Below, piece by piece: positions 25,764-34,651 of a DNA stretch of 38,316 nt. Origin of the DNA: Rhodanobacteraceae bacterium (GTDB lineage Bacteria > Pseudomonadota > Gammaproteobacteria > Xanthomonadales > Rhodanobacteraceae); contig JAEUPP010000062.1 in NCBI GenBank assembly GCA_016790075.1, positions 1-38,316 of the forward strand, in the 5' to 3' direction. The position numbers were made by a program, and so were the translations under genes. Position 1 is the stretch's first letter, and each line of letters begins with the position of its first letter. The notes beneath the pieces were generated by a model. It searched no databases. It had not been told where the DNA came from and saw only the letters and a program-made list of their open reading frames with translations.

Positions 25764-26323
25764 GTCCGTTCCACGACTGGCTGGCGCCAGGCCGCATCGA
25801 TCAATGCCGGCAGGCGCAGCGCGCCGGGCAGGGCATCACTGTCCAGCACAATGCGCAGGCGCTGGCGTTCCGGCGCAATCGCGCGGACTGATGCGGCAGA
25901 AAGCTGCACTTCCATGCGGCTGAGTGCGGCAAGCGCCGCCGCACGCACGCCGAAGCTGCGCAGGGTCGCTCGATCGAGGTCACGCAGCTGATAGTTGCGT
26001 GACAGTGGGAAGTAACGTAGCTCCAGCCGGTGCTGCTCATGCTGCTGCACCTCCCAGCCGAACAGCCCGCGGCGCTCACGACTCAGTTCAAGGCGCAGGG
26101 TCAGCGGAATGCCGTGATCGAGCGCGCGGAGCATTTCGCTGCTGGGCTTCCAGTCGCATTCAACGACGAGCAGCGTGCTGTCGCCGCGCTGATCTATCTG
26201 CGCAGCACCCAGCGTCAGCACGGATTCACCCGGCGCGCAGGCCTGCAGCAGCAGCGCGAGCAGCGGCGCAAGCAACAGACGACGCGGCGGGCAGCCGCTA
26301 GATCTCTTTTTCCACAATGGCAT
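25739..26323 (-). CDS. DUF4390 probable lipoprotein
   Basis: The start is placed at ATG 26323 ([10 protein letters not shown]), 26 bases inside the rsmB 3' end; ATG 26335 is also in frame. The 194-residue protein has a basic N-terminus, a hydrophobic stretch and the lipobox LLQAC, so it is likely a lipoprotein attached after Cys 30 or so. The rest matches DUF4390: a beta-rich exported domain with CDWKPSSEMLRALDHGIPLTL and a repeating strand pattern with LRYFPLSRNYQLRDLD. DUF4390 genes are regularly found between rsmB and ntrY in related bacteria, but their function is not established. Overlaps on both sides indicate a single operon. Confidence 0.85.
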   Translation of the reverse strand: MPLWKKRSSGCPPRRLLLAPLLALLLQACAPGESVLTLGAAQIDQRGDSTLLVVECDWKPSSEMLRALDHGIPLTLRLELSRERRGLFGWEVQQHEQHRLELRYFPLSRNYQLRDLDRATLRSFGVRAAALAALSRMEVQLSAASVRAIAPERQRLRIVLDSDALPGALRLPALIDAAWRQPVVERTWPGIPAA

Positions 26324-27599
26324 AAAAGAAACCATCCATGCCGCCGCCACCTGGCAGGTTCTGCCGGCCCACGCCAGCGGCGCGGCCAAACTGCGAGGGT
26401 ATTGCATCGACCGCACGCGCACCGGATGTGCGCGCGAGAAACGCATCCATCTGCTGTGCATTCTCCAGTGCCAGGATCGAGCACGTGGCGTAGACGAGAC
26501 GACCGCCAGGCCGCAGCAACGGCCACAGCGCATCGAGCAGTTGCGCCTGTTCGGCCGCCGCGCGCGTTACATCGCCGGCGCGCCGGTGCAGGCGGATATC
26601 GGGCTGGCGCCGGATCACGCCAGTCGCGCTGCAGGGAGCATCCAGCAAGATACGATCAAAAGGACGCCGATCCCACCAATCCACACTCGCCGTGGCGTCG
26701 CCGGCAACGGTCTGCGCCGAAAGCCCCAGCCGTGCCAGATTGTCACGCACCTGCATCAGCCGCTGTGGGTCGCGATCCAGCGCGAGCAGATCCAGGGTAT
26801 GTCGTTCCAGGCAGTGCGCCGCCTTGCCGCCCGGCGCGGCACAGGCATCGAGCACACGCAGTCCATCGCGCAGATCCAGCAAGTCCGGGGCGAGCTGTGC
26901 CGCGCCATCCTGCACCGAGAAATCACCGCTTGCATAACCCGGCAACGCAGTTACATCAGTGCTCTGCTCCAGCACCACGGCATCGGGCAACCAGGCGTGT
27001 TCGCTCGCGGCATGACCCGCGGCCAGCAACCGCGCCGCCAGCGCTGCAGCCGTGGCGCGGCGTCGATTCGCGCGCAGCACCAACGCACCCGGCGCATTGT
27101 TCGCGGCGAGAATCGCATCGACCTCATCGGGCCAGTCGTGGCTGAGCTGCTGCACCAGCCATGCCGGATGCGCGCTGGTCAGCAGGCGGTCCGCATCAGC
27201 AGCTGCCTCGAGCGCGCTACGTTCGCGCAGAAAGCGGCGCAACACGGCGTTGACAAGCCCGGCCAGCTGCGGCCGCTTCAGTGCGCGTGCCGCCTCGACG
27301 GTGCCGGCAACTGCGGCGTAGTCGGGCAGTGCGAGTACCGCCAGTTGCACCAGCCCAAGTACGAGCAGCGCATGCACGACCGGCTCACGCCCGCGCAGGG
27401 GCTTCTGCAGCAGACGGCCCAGCATTGCGTCGTAGCGCAGCCACCAGCGTGCCCCGTCGTGGAGCAACGCTGAAACGAAGGCGCGATCGCGCGCGTCCGC
27501 CAGGTGCGGTGCGACCTCGGCAAAGGCGCTGCGCAACGACACACCGCCGCGCACGATCCGGTCCAGGGCCTGTGCCGCCAGTGCGCGCGCGTCGTTCAT
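26298..27599 (-). CDS. rsmB: 16S rRNA m5C967 methyltransferase
   Basis: RsmB methylates C967 of 16S rRNA with S-adenosylmethionine. The true start is ATG 27599 ([10 protein letters not shown]), which overlaps the fmt stop as ATGA; the open frame upstream is a shadow within fmt. The 433 residues include an N-terminal NusB-like RNA-binding domain (~1-140) and a Rossmann methyltransferase domain with DACAAPGGK, the DAPCSATG block and the YATCS block, whose cysteines are the usual release and catalytic residues. The gene sits between fmt and the DUF4390 gene in a tight operon. Confidence 0.95.
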   Translation of the reverse strand: MNDARALAAQALDRIVRGGVSLRSAFAEVAPHLADARDRAFVSALLHDGARWWLRYDAMLGRLLQKPLRGREPVVHALLVLGLVQLAVLALPDYAAVAGTVEAARALKRPQLAGLVNAVLRRFLRERSALEAAADADRLLTSAHPAWLVQQLSHDWPDEVDAILAANNAPGALVLRANRRRATAAALAARLLAAGHAASEHAWLPDAVVLEQSTDVTALPGYASGDFSVQDGAAQLAPDLLDLRDGLRVLDACAAPGGKAAHCLERHTLDLLALDRDPQRLMQVRDNLARLGLSAQTVAGDATASVDWWDRRPFDRILLDAPCSATGVIRRQPDIRLHRRAGDVTRAAAEQAQLLDALWPLLRPGGRLVYATCSILALENAQQMDAFLARTSGARAVDAIPSQFGRAAGVGRQNLPGGGGMDGFFYAIVEKEI

Positions 27600-28540
27600 G
27601 CGGACGGCCGGCGCAGATCCGGCCGTGCGTTGAGGTAATCGAGCACGGCCATGCGGCGCCCACCAGCGCGCTGCAGCTCCAGCACCCGCAGTACGCCGTC
27701 GGCGGTCGCGATATCGAGGCCATCGCGCGAGGCCGACAGCAGGGTTCCAGGTGAAGAAGCAACCGCAGCAGGCAGGGCTTGCGCGGCCCATACGCGCAGG
27801 CGCTCGCCGGCGATATCCCCTTCCGCCACCGGCCACGGGTTGAACGCACGCACCTTGCGTTCGATGGCAGCGGCCGGTTCGCGCCAATCGATCAGCGCCT
27901 CGGCCTTGTCCAGCTTATGCGCATAGACCACGCCATCCTCGGGCTGCGCCTGGGCTAGGGGCCGACTGCGCGTCGCGGCAAGAAGCAGCAACTGCCGGGT
28001 CAGCAGGGTGGCCCCAAGCGCGCTGAGGCGATCGTGCAGGCTGCCGCCGGTGTCGCGCGAGATGTCCGCCGCTTCGATACAGTCGATGACGGGCCCCGTG
28101 TCGAGGCCCTTCTCCATCTGCATCAGGCAAACACCACTGCGTGCATCGCCGGCGAGCACGGCGCGCTGGATGGGCGCAGCACCGCGCCAGCGCGGCAGCA
28201 ATGAAGCGTGCACGTTCCAGCAGCCAAAGCGCGGAATATCGAGCACCTTCTGCGAAAGGATAAGGCCGTATGCAACCACGACCAGGAGATCGGGGGCGTA
28301 TGCCGCAAGCGTGTCGCGCGCCTCGGCACTGCGGAAATTCTCCGGCTGCTCGATACGGTAGCCACGCTCCTGCGCCGCAGACTTGACCGGACTGGGCGCA
28401 AGTTTGCGTCCGCGGCCAGCCGGCCTGTCGGGCTGCGTATAGACAGCGACGACCTCGATGCCGTCCTGGGCACAGGCCGCCAGGCAGGGCACAGCAAATT
28501 CCGGCGTTCCGGCGAACACCACACGCAGAGGCAAAGTCAT
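27596..28540 (-). CDS. fmt: Methionyl-tRNA formyltransferase
   Basis: Fmt formylates initiator Met-tRNA with 10-formyl-tetrahydrofolate to start translation. The 314-residue length is normal. The N-terminal domain shows [32 protein letters not shown], and the catalytic set N109, H111 ([17 protein letters not shown]) and D147 ([10 protein letters not shown]). The C-terminal tRNA-binding domain (~205-305) includes RAFNPWP. The start at ATG 28540 lies six bases after the def stop, and the stop overlaps rsmB, so the three are transcribed together. Confidence 0.97.
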   Translation of the reverse strand: MTLPLRVVFAGTPEFAVPCLAACAQDGIEVVAVYTQPDRPAGRGRKLAPSPVKSAAQERGYRIEQPENFRSAEARDTLAAYAPDLLVVVAYGLILSQKVLDIPRFGCWNVHASLLPRWRGAAPIQRAVLAGDARSGVCLMQMEKGLDTGPVIDCIEAADISRDTGGSLHDRLSALGATLLTRQLLLLAATRSRPLAQAQPEDGVVYAHKLDKAEALIDWREPAAAIERKVRAFNPWPVAEGDIAGERLRVWAAQALPAAVASSPGTLLSASRDGLDIATADGVLRVLELQRAGGRRMAVLDYLNARPDLRRPSA

Positions 28541-28546
28541 CGGGGG

Positions 28547-29047
28547 TCAGGCGCTGCGACGCTGCTTTTCGAGTTTCTTGCGCACCATCTCGCGCTTGAG
28601 CGGCGACAGATAGTCGACGAACAGACGGCCAGCCAGATGATCCATTTCATGCTGGATGCAGACGGCAAGCAAACCATCAGCCTCCAGGGTGCAGGTCTTG
28701 CCGGACGCATCCTCGGCTTCGACCGTAATCTGGTTGGCGCGCTCGACGTCAGCGAAGATACCCGGCACGGAAAGACAACCCTCCTGATAGGTCTGGATAC
28801 CGTCCTTGGCCAGGATGCGCGGATTGCACAGCACGTGCGGCTGATTCTTCTCCTCGGATACATCCAGTACCAGCAGTTGCCGGTGGACATTGACCTGAGT
28901 AGCCGCCAGGCCTATGCCCGGCGCTTCGTACATGGTCTCGAACATGTCGGCAACGAGGCGGGCCAGATCCGGCCCGAACTCGGTGACCGGCTGCGCCTTG
29001 GTCCGCAAACGCGGGTCGGGAAATTCGAGAATCGTGAGCTTGGCCAT
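28547..29047 (-). CDS. def: Peptide deformylase
   Basis: Def removes the N-formyl group from new proteins, reversing the Fmt step. The start at ATG 29047 ([10 protein letters not shown]), with AGG about eight bases upstream, gives 166 residues; the longer frame is not coding. All three motifs are present: GIGLAATQ (44-51), EGCLSVPG (89-96, zinc ligand C91) and QHEMDH (132-137, zinc ligands H133 and H137, catalytic E134). It begins the def-fmt-rsmB-DUF4390-ntrY run and is divergent from the LysM gene. Confidence 0.97.
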   Translation of the reverse strand: MAKLTILEFPDPRLRTKAQPVTEFGPDLARLVADMFETMYEAPGIGLAATQVNVHRQLLVLDVSEEKNQPHVLCNPRILAKDGIQTYQEGCLSVPGIFADVERANQITVEAEDASGKTCTLEADGLLAVCIQHEMDHLAGRLFVDYLSPLKREMVRKKLEKQRRSA

Positions 29048-29198
29048 GGGACTACCTCGAAGGAATCTGCGCGGAAGTTGGCGGAAGCCGGCGCCTATCC
29101 ACGCGTAACATGCAGAAATTCTACGCGGATTTCCCCGCGACGGGGGGAGCCGCGCGGTATCCCGCCCCGGCCCTGACCCGGCCTCCGGCGACCACAGC

Positions 29199-29226
29199 TT
29201 GCGTGCGTATTTTCTTCGGCTACACT
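29199..29226 (+). promoter_or_regulatory. Candidate promoter for the LysM-dprA genes
   Basis: TTGCGT (29199-29204), a 16-base gap and TACACT (29221-29226) form a fair sigma-70-type promoter in the def/LysM divergent region. The start site would fall near 29233, giving a ~29-base leader before ATG 29262. Confidence 0.4.
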
Positions 29227-29261
29227 CACGATGCCCTTGGGGAATCAGGTAATTGGCGGCC

Positions 29262-30428
29262 ATGCTTAAAAAACTACCTGCACTTTTTGCCGGAATGCTC
29301 GTCGCACTCACGGCTTTTGCCGTCAGCGAGTCGGAGCTACGCAACGGTCACCCCGACACCTATACGGTGAAACGCGGAGACACCCTTTGGGATATCTCGG
29401 CCCGCTTCCTGAAGAAACCCTGGCTCTGGCCGGAAATCTGGCAGGCCAATCCGCAGGTCGAGAACCCGCATCTGATCTATCCGGGCGATGTGCTCAATCT
29501 GTCCTATCTGCACGGCGGTGGCGGCGGCAGCGCACGCCTCAGCAACAGCGGTCCACGCGTGCGGCGCGAACCGCTCGAAGACGCGATTCAACCGATCAGC
29601 CTCAAGGACATCGAGCAGTTCCTCAAGAACATGCGCGTCGTCGACGAGAAAACCTTCAAGGGTCTGCCGCATGTGGTCGCTGTCGAGGAAAACCGGCCGC
29701 GCGCAGTGAACGGCAATCTCATTTACGTGCGGGGCCTCGAAGCAAAGGCGGGTGACGCCTTCGTCGTCGTGCGACCGACGAACCTGTACTACTCGGTGGA
29801 AGGCAAGAAGGATGGCGATCCGCCGACCACTCATGCACGCGCGCTCGATACCCAGCACGGCCAGAACAAGATGCTCTGGCATCACAATCCGGTGAAGGAT
29901 CTGTTTGGCCGGAATTCCAACGTACTCGGCTACGAAGTACAGGTTCTGGCCAATGTCCAGGTCACGCGTACGGGCGATCCGAGTTCGCTGCTGATCACCT
30001 ACTCGGACTATGAGATCCGGCCAGGCGATCTGATCATGCCTATCGAGGATCGCCCCTACGATTCGCAGTACTTCCCGCACGCGCCCAAGACCGTCCCGAC
30101 CAGCTTCGAGGTGCTCGCCTTCACCGATGCGCTTAATGCGGTTGGCTCCAAACAGGTCGTAGCGCTGTCACGGGGCGCGGCTGACGGCATCGAGAATGGC
30201 CACACGTTCTCCATCTATCATCCGGGCGATCGCATCACGGACCAGTACAAATATCCGGAATTCGGCGCACGCCGGTTATTTAACCCGAATGATTCCAAGG
30301 TTACTCTGCCGTCGGAATTTGTCGGCCACGTGATGATCTTCCGCACCTTTGACAGGGTGAGCTACGGCCTGGTCATGGACGGCCTGAAACCGGTGCACCT
30401 GCACGACGTGCTTACCGCTCCGGAGTAA
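29262..30428 (+). CDS. Secreted LysM-domain protein
   Basis: The preferred start is ATG 29262 (MLKKLPAL), giving 388 residues; TTG 29253, which has AGG closer by, is an alternative. A short signal peptide ends near the VALTAFA stretch. A LysM peptidoglycan-binding domain follows (~35-80; [20 protein letters not shown], then [13 protein letters not shown]). The remaining ~300 residues are a beta-rich domain conserved in proteins encoded next to dprA in gammaproteobacteria. It includes repeated short tracts such as [11 protein letters not shown] and [17 protein letters not shown] that look like carbohydrate- or envelope-binding modules. The gene is followed by an intrinsic terminator and then dprA. 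The precise function of the family is unknown; cell-wall binding is likely. Confidence 0.9.
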   Translation: MLKKLPALFAGMLVALTAFAVSESELRNGHPDTYTVKRGDTLWDISARFLKKPWLWPEIWQANPQVENPHLIYPGDVLNLSYLHGGGGGSARLSNSGPRVRREPLEDAIQPISLKDIEQFLKNMRVVDEKTFKGLPHVVAVEENRPRAVNGNLIYVRGLEAKAGDAFVVVRPTNLYYSVEGKKDGDPPTTHARALDTQHGQNKMLWHHNPVKDLFGRNSNVLGYEVQVLANVQVTRTGDPSSLLITYSDYEIRPGDLIMPIEDRPYDSQYFPHAPKTVPTSFEVLAFTDALNAVGSKQVVALSRGAADGIENGHTFSIYHPGDRITDQYKYPEFGARRLFNPNDSKVTLPSEFVGHVMIFRTFDRVSYGLVMDGLKPVHLHDVLTAPE

Positions 30429-30486
30429 TGCACATGCGGGGGCGGGCTCGGATTAATCCGACTCGCCAACCAGCCATTTCCTAGCC

Positions 30487-30516
30487 AAGGCGCCGGTGAA
30501 AGCCGGCGCCTTTTTT
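30487..30516 (+). terminator. Intrinsic terminator after the LysM gene
   Basis: The 10-bp arms AAGGCGCCGG (30487-30496) and CCGGCGCCTT (30503-30512) pair around TGAAAG, and a run of six T begins at 30511. It is a strong rho-independent terminator that separates the LysM gene from dprA. Confidence 0.9.
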
Positions 30517-30527
30517 GCGCCCGTCTC

Positions 30528-30533
30528 TATACT
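30528..30533 (+). promoter_or_regulatory. Candidate -10 for a leaderless dprA transcript
   Basis: TATACT ends seven bases before the A of the dprA ATG (30540), so transcription could begin at the start codon itself. No Shine-Dalgarno sequence is present upstream and the terminator lies just before. No convincing -35 is seen, because its place falls in the terminator. Confidence 0.3.
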
Positions 30534-30539
30534 GGCCAC

Positions 30540-31691
30540 ATGACTGCCGACCCGCGCGATACCGCAGAAACCGGAGCCTGGCTGACCTTGCTGCGTACGC
30601 CAGGGTTAGGCTCAGCTGGGTTACGTAGCCTGGTCGCGAGAGCTGGCGGGGCCGCCGCAGCGCTGGCTGATTTCGAGCGCCTGCGGCACGAGTTCGCCTT
30701 TGGCGAGGAAACCCTGGCCTGGTTGCGCACGCCAGACCCGGCACGCATAGCCGCGGACCTGGCCTGGCTTGCGCCCGAGGGCCGTCATCTGCTGACCTGG
30801 GAAGATGCCGATTACCCCGCGTTGCTGCGTGAAGCCGGGGCCGCGCCGGCTGCATTGTTCGTAAGCGGCGACCCTAGCCTGCTCTGGCGGCCACAGATCG
30901 CCATTGTCGGCGCGCGCAGCGCGACCGCTGGCGGACTCGCCAACGCGCGCAGCTTCGCTGCCCACCTGGCCGCCGCCGGTTTCGCCGTGACCAGCGGCCT
31001 CGCCGAAGGCGTCGATAGCGCTGCGCACCTAGCCACGCTGGACGCCGGGGGGACGACGATCGCCGTCATGGGCACAGGCCCGGACCTGATCTATCCACGT
31101 CGCCACGCGGCGCTGGCAACCCGTATCGCTGCCGCGGGCGCCGTCGTTACCGAGTTCCCACCTGGTGTCGAGGCACGCCCGGGGCACTTTCCCCGCCGCA
31201 ATCGCGTGATTGCGGGGCTGTCCCTGGGCGTGCTGGTGGTCGAGGCCGGCGTTCAATCCGGCTCGCTGATAACCGCCCGGCTAGCGGGTGAGCAGGGGCG
31301 CGAAGTATTCGCCCTGCCCGGTTCCATCCACAACCCGCTGGCACGCGGCTGTCATCAGCTGATCCGCCAGGGGGCCAGGCTGGTTGAAACTGCTGCCGAG
31401 ATCATTGACGAACTCGCCCCACTGGCCCGGGCACTCGGCGAACGCCTGCGCGAACGGCTGGATGCACCCACCGTGCCGGCCGCGGCGTCAGCGCCGCCTG
31501 CCGCCGGGGGCACCGCCCGGGACACAGAATATCTGCGCGTTCTGGCGGCGCTTGGACACGACCCTATCAGCCTCGACGAACTCGCCCTGCGTACCGGTTT
31601 CAGCGTGCCGGCGCTGTCGTCGATGCTGCTGCTACTTGAACTCGACGGCGATGTCACCAGTGTTGGCGGAGGGCGCTACCAACGGCTCTGA
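30540..31691 (+). CDS. dprA: DNA processing protein DprA (Smf)
   Basis: DprA binds single-stranded DNA taken up during transformation and loads RecA. The 383 residues comprise an N-terminal SAM-like helical segment (~1-70), the Rossmann-like core (~105-310; IAIVGARSATAGG, VTSGLAEGVDSAAH, FPRRNRVIAGLS, SGSLITARLAGEQGREVFALPG) and a C-terminal winged helix (DprA_WH, ~325-383). All core motifs are intact. The start at ATG 30540 is the only sensible one, though it has no Shine-Dalgarno sequence. The usual downstream smg (DUF494) gene seen in relatives is absent; topA follows after 176 bp. Its presence fits, but does not prove, natural competence. Confidence 0.96.
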   Translation: MTADPRDTAETGAWLTLLRTPGLGSAGLRSLVARAGGAAAALADFERLRHEFAFGEETLAWLRTPDPARIAADLAWLAPEGRHLLTWEDADYPALLREAGAAPAALFVSGDPSLLWRPQIAIVGARSATAGGLANARSFAAHLAAAGFAVTSGLAEGVDSAAHLATLDAGGTTIAVMGTGPDLIYPRRHAALATRIAAAGAVVTEFPPGVEARPGHFPRRNRVIAGLSLGVLVVEAGVQSGSLITARLAGEQGREVFALPGSIHNPLARGCHQLIRQGARLVETAAEIIDELAPLARALGERLRERLDAPTVPAAASAPPAAGGTARDTEYLRVLAALGHDPISLDELALRTGFSVPALSSMLLLLELDGDVTSVGGGRYQRL

Positions 31692-31867
31692 TACCAGCAA
31701 CCGCCAGGCCGAGTCCGGCCATGCCGTCGGCCTGATTGGCTTGACAGCACCGAGCAGCCTGTGTGCAGGATGAAAAAGAGGGCGCCGTCTAGTGCGCCCA
31801 CTCCCATGTAATCGACCCAGCGGTTGCCGGCCTGCCGGCAGCCTGCGCAGAGGACGCGCCACCCGCA

Positions 31868-34408
31868 ATGGCTAAGAACCTACTCATCGTCGAATCGCCG
31901 GCCAAGGCCAAGACGATCAACAAGTATCTGGGCAAGGATTTCACCGTTCTTGCTTCTTACGGCCATGTGCGCGATCTGGTGCCCAAGGAGGGGGCAGTCA
32001 ATCCCGAGCAGCAGTTCGCGATGCAATACGCCGTCATCGACAAGAACGAAAAACACGTCGATGCCATCGCCAAGGCCGCTGCGAAGGCTGAGGCCCTGTT
32101 CCTCGCGACCGACTTGGACCGCGAAGGCGAGGCGATCAGTTGGCACATCAGCGAGATCCTGCGAGAGCGCGGCCTGCTCAAGGGCAAGGACGTGCACCGT
32201 GTGGTGTTTTCGGAGATCACGCCCAAGGCGATCAAGGACGCGGTCGACCATCCGCGCAAACTGTCGCTGGACCTCGTGAACGCACAGCAGGCACGTCGCG
32301 CCCTCGACTACCTCGTGGGCTTCAACCTGTCGCCGGTACTCTGGCGCAAGGTGCAGCGCGGCCTTTCGGCCGGCCGGGTGCAATCGCCTGCACTGCGCAT
32401 GATCGTCGAACGCGAAGAGGAAATTGAAGCGTTCAAGCCGCGCGAATACTGGAGCATGGACGCCGAACTCGCGCACGCGACGATGCCGTTTCGCGCGCGC
32501 CTGCTGCGCCTCGCCGGCAAGAAATTTGAACAGTTCGACCTGACCGAAGCCGGTGCCGCCTACGCCGCGCGCGATAGGCTCTATACCGCCGCCGGCGCCA
32601 CCCGCATCGCCGGCAACGATACCCCGTTTGAAACTGACCAGCCGGCCTGGCACGGCGGCCAGCTCGTTGTCGCCGATGTGCAGTCGCGTGAACGCAAACG
32701 CCGTCCGGCGGCACCGTTCACGACCTCGACCCTGCAGCAGGAGGCAGCGCGCAAGCTCGGCTTCACGACCAGCCGCACGATGCGTCTGGCACAGCAGCTG
32801 TACGAAGGCATCGCACTGGGCGACGAAGGCGTGGTCGGCCTCATCACTTATATGCGTACGGACTCGACCAGCCTGTCCGACGAGGCCGTGACCGAATTGC
32901 GCGATGTGATCCGGCGCGACTATGGCGCGAAAGCCTTGCCCGACACGGCGAATGTCTACAAGACCAAGTCCAAGAACGCACAGGAAGCGCACGAAGCCAT
33001 CCGCCCAACCTCGGCCCTGCGTCGCCCGTCCAGCGTGGCCGGCGCGCTCAGCGACGAGCAGCGCAAGCTCTATGAGCTGATCTGGAAGCGCACGGTCGCC
33101 TGTCAGATGCAGCACGCAACACTGAACACCGTGTCGGTGGATCTCGCCTGCGGCAAGGATTCGGCGTTTCGTGCGACTGGCACTACGATCGTCGACGCCG
33201 GATTCCTCGCTGTCTACGAGGAAGGCAAGGACCAGAAGGCGGCCGAGGACGAAGACGAGGGCCGCAAGCTGCCGCTGCTGAAAATCGGCGACACGGTGCC
33301 GCTCGCGGCCATTCTCGCCGAGCAGCATTTCACCGAGCCTCCGCCGCGCTACTCCGAGGCAAGCCTGGTCAAGGCCCTGGAAGAGTTCGGCATCGGCCGC
33401 CCTTCGACCTACGCCAGCATCATCCAGACCCTGCTGGCGCGCGAATACGTCACGCTCGATGCGCGCCGCTTCCGCCCCACGGATGTCGGCCGGGCGGTGA
33501 GCAAGTTCCTCAGCGGGCACTTTACGCGCTACGTGGACTATGACTTCACCGCCAAACTCGAAGACGAGCTCGACGCGGTCAGCCGCGGTGAGGAAGACTG
33601 GCTGCCGCTGATGCAACGCTTCTGGTCGCCGTTCAAGGAACTGGTCGAAGAAAAGAATGAAACCGTCGATCGCTCCGAAGCAACCGGCGCGCGCGTGCTG
33701 GGCGACGACCCTGCCAGCGGCAAGCCGGTATCCGTGCGTCTGGGCCGTTTCGGACCGTTTGCTCAGATAGGCACCAAGGAAGACGAAGACAAGCCACGCT
33801 TCGCCAGCCTGCGAGCGAACCAGAGCATCCACACGATTACGCTGGCCGAAGCACTGGAGCTGTTCAAATTGCCGCGCAATCTGGGCGCACATCCGGACGG
33901 CACCGACATCATGGTCGGGGTCGGCCGCTTCGGTCCGTTCGTGAAACATGGTTCGACCTACGCCTCGCTCAAGGCCGAGGACGATCCGTATACAATTGAA
34001 CTTGATCGCGCCCTGCAGCTGTTGCATGACAAGGCCGAAGCCGCTGCAAACCGCGTCATCAAGAGCTTCCGTGACGGTGCGATCCAGGTATTGCGCGGCC
34101 GTTACGGTCCCTACATCACCGACGGCGCCAAGAATGGCCGCATTCCCAAGGACCGTGAACCAGAATCCCTGACCGAGGCCGAATGTATCGAACTACTGGC
34201 CGCAGCCCCGGACAAACCGGCGCGCGGCGGCCGTTTCGGCAAGGGCAAGACCAAAGCCGACGCGAAGACAACCAAGAACAGCGAGGCCAGGCCGGCCGCA
34301 AAAAAAACCGTAGCCAAGAAGGCTGCGGTCGGAAAACCCGCCGCCAAGAAGACGGCGGCAAAGAAATCCGCGCCCAAGAAAGCCACGGGCAGAAAACCGC
34401 CGCACTGA
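31868..34408 (+). CDS. topA: DNA topoisomerase I
   Basis: This type IA topoisomerase relaxes negative supercoils. The 846-residue protein has a Toprim domain with E9 (VESPAKAKTI) and D82-L-D84-R-E86 (DLDREGEA), the strand-passage arch, and the active-site Y328 in GLITYMRTDST. The usual C-terminal zinc ribbons are replaced by three cysteine-free repeats of the Toprim_CRpt type (LGRFGPFAQIG, VGRFGPFVKHG, RGRYGPYITDG). These are followed by a long Lys/Ala-rich tail (~800-846) of AAKK-like units, probably for DNA or polymerase binding. The repeat-plus-tail form is known in several proteobacterial groups. The gene is flanked by dprA and the tsaC remnant. Confidence 0.97.
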   Translation: MAKNLLIVESPAKAKTINKYLGKDFTVLASYGHVRDLVPKEGAVNPEQQFAMQYAVIDKNEKHVDAIAKAAAKAEALFLATDLDREGEAISWHISEILRERGLLKGKDVHRVVFSEITPKAIKDAVDHPRKLSLDLVNAQQARRALDYLVGFNLSPVLWRKVQRGLSAGRVQSPALRMIVEREEEIEAFKPREYWSMDAELAHATMPFRARLLRLAGKKFEQFDLTEAGAAYAARDRLYTAAGATRIAGNDTPFETDQPAWHGGQLVVADVQSRERKRRPAAPFTTSTLQQEAARKLGFTTSRTMRLAQQLYEGIALGDEGVVGLITYMRTDSTSLSDEAVTELRDVIRRDYGAKALPDTANVYKTKSKNAQEAHEAIRPTSALRRPSSVAGALSDEQRKLYELIWKRTVACQMQHATLNTVSVDLACGKDSAFRATGTTIVDAGFLAVYEEGKDQKAAEDEDEGRKLPLLKIGDTVPLAAILAEQHFTEPPPRYSEASLVKALEEFGIGRPSTYASIIQTLLAREYVTLDARRFRPTDVGRAVSKFLSGHFTRYVDYDFTAKLEDELDAVSRGEEDWLPLMQRFWSPFKELVEEKNETVDRSEATGARVLGDDPASGKPVSVRLGRFGPFAQIGTKEDEDKPRFASLRANQSIHTITLAEALELFKLPRNLGAHPDGTDIMVGVGRFGPFVKHGSTYASLKAEDDPYTIELDRALQLLHDKAEAAANRVIKSFRDGAIQVLRGRYGPYITDGAKNGRIPKDREPESLTEAECIELLAAAPDKPARGGRFGKGKTKADAKTTKNSEARPAAKKTVAKKAAVGKPAAKKTAAKKSAPKKATGRKPPH

Positions 34409-34418
34409 GCCGAACCTA

Positions 34419-34639
34419 ATGGATTCCGTCACCACCGAATCCGCTACCACCTTGCGCCGCTTATTAGGCGGCGCAGTGGTTTCCACCGGTGCGAACTGGC
34501 ATGGCGAGCCACCGGCTACCACGGCAGCCCAGCGGCATTCGGCGATGGGCTCGATGCCATCGTCGACGCACCGGCCGGGGGGCTTGAGCGCCCGACCACG
34601 ATCCGCGACGCTATCAGCGGGGAATTGATACGACATTGA
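34419..34639 (+). pseudogene. tsaC: Remnant of tsaC (Sua5/YrdC family)
   Basis: TsaC makes the threonylcarbamoyl-AMP used for the t6A tRNA modification. Only the C-terminal third is present here. The first frame (from 34419) reads LRRLLGGAVVSTGANWHGEPP, matching the LVSTSANxSGxPP motif of TsaC. The match then continues in another frame with AAFGDGLDAIVDAPAGGLE and PTTIRDAISGELIR to the TGA at 34637-34639, as in the end of TsaC. About seven bases seem to be missing at the junction near 34525-34535. The N-terminal two thirds, with the nucleotide-binding core, is absent. tsaC normally sits in this neighbourhood (by dprA/topA), so this is decay in place; the essential function must be supplied elsewhere. 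Confidence 0.75.
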
Positions 34640-34651
34640 TGCCGGGGGGCT

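Noticed and set aside
26030-27145. Plus-strand ORF of 371 codons
   Set aside because: It lies antisense to rsmB and the DUF4390 gene and is an Arg/His/Pro-rich shadow typical of high-GC DNA.
31741-31771. TTGACA as a topA promoter -35
   Set aside because: The only -10 candidates at suitable spacing match the consensus poorly, so it was not listed as a feature.
31880-34027. Long minus-strand ORF (715 codons) over topA
   Set aside because: It is antisense to an intact topA with full catalytic motifs and shows no recognisable family.
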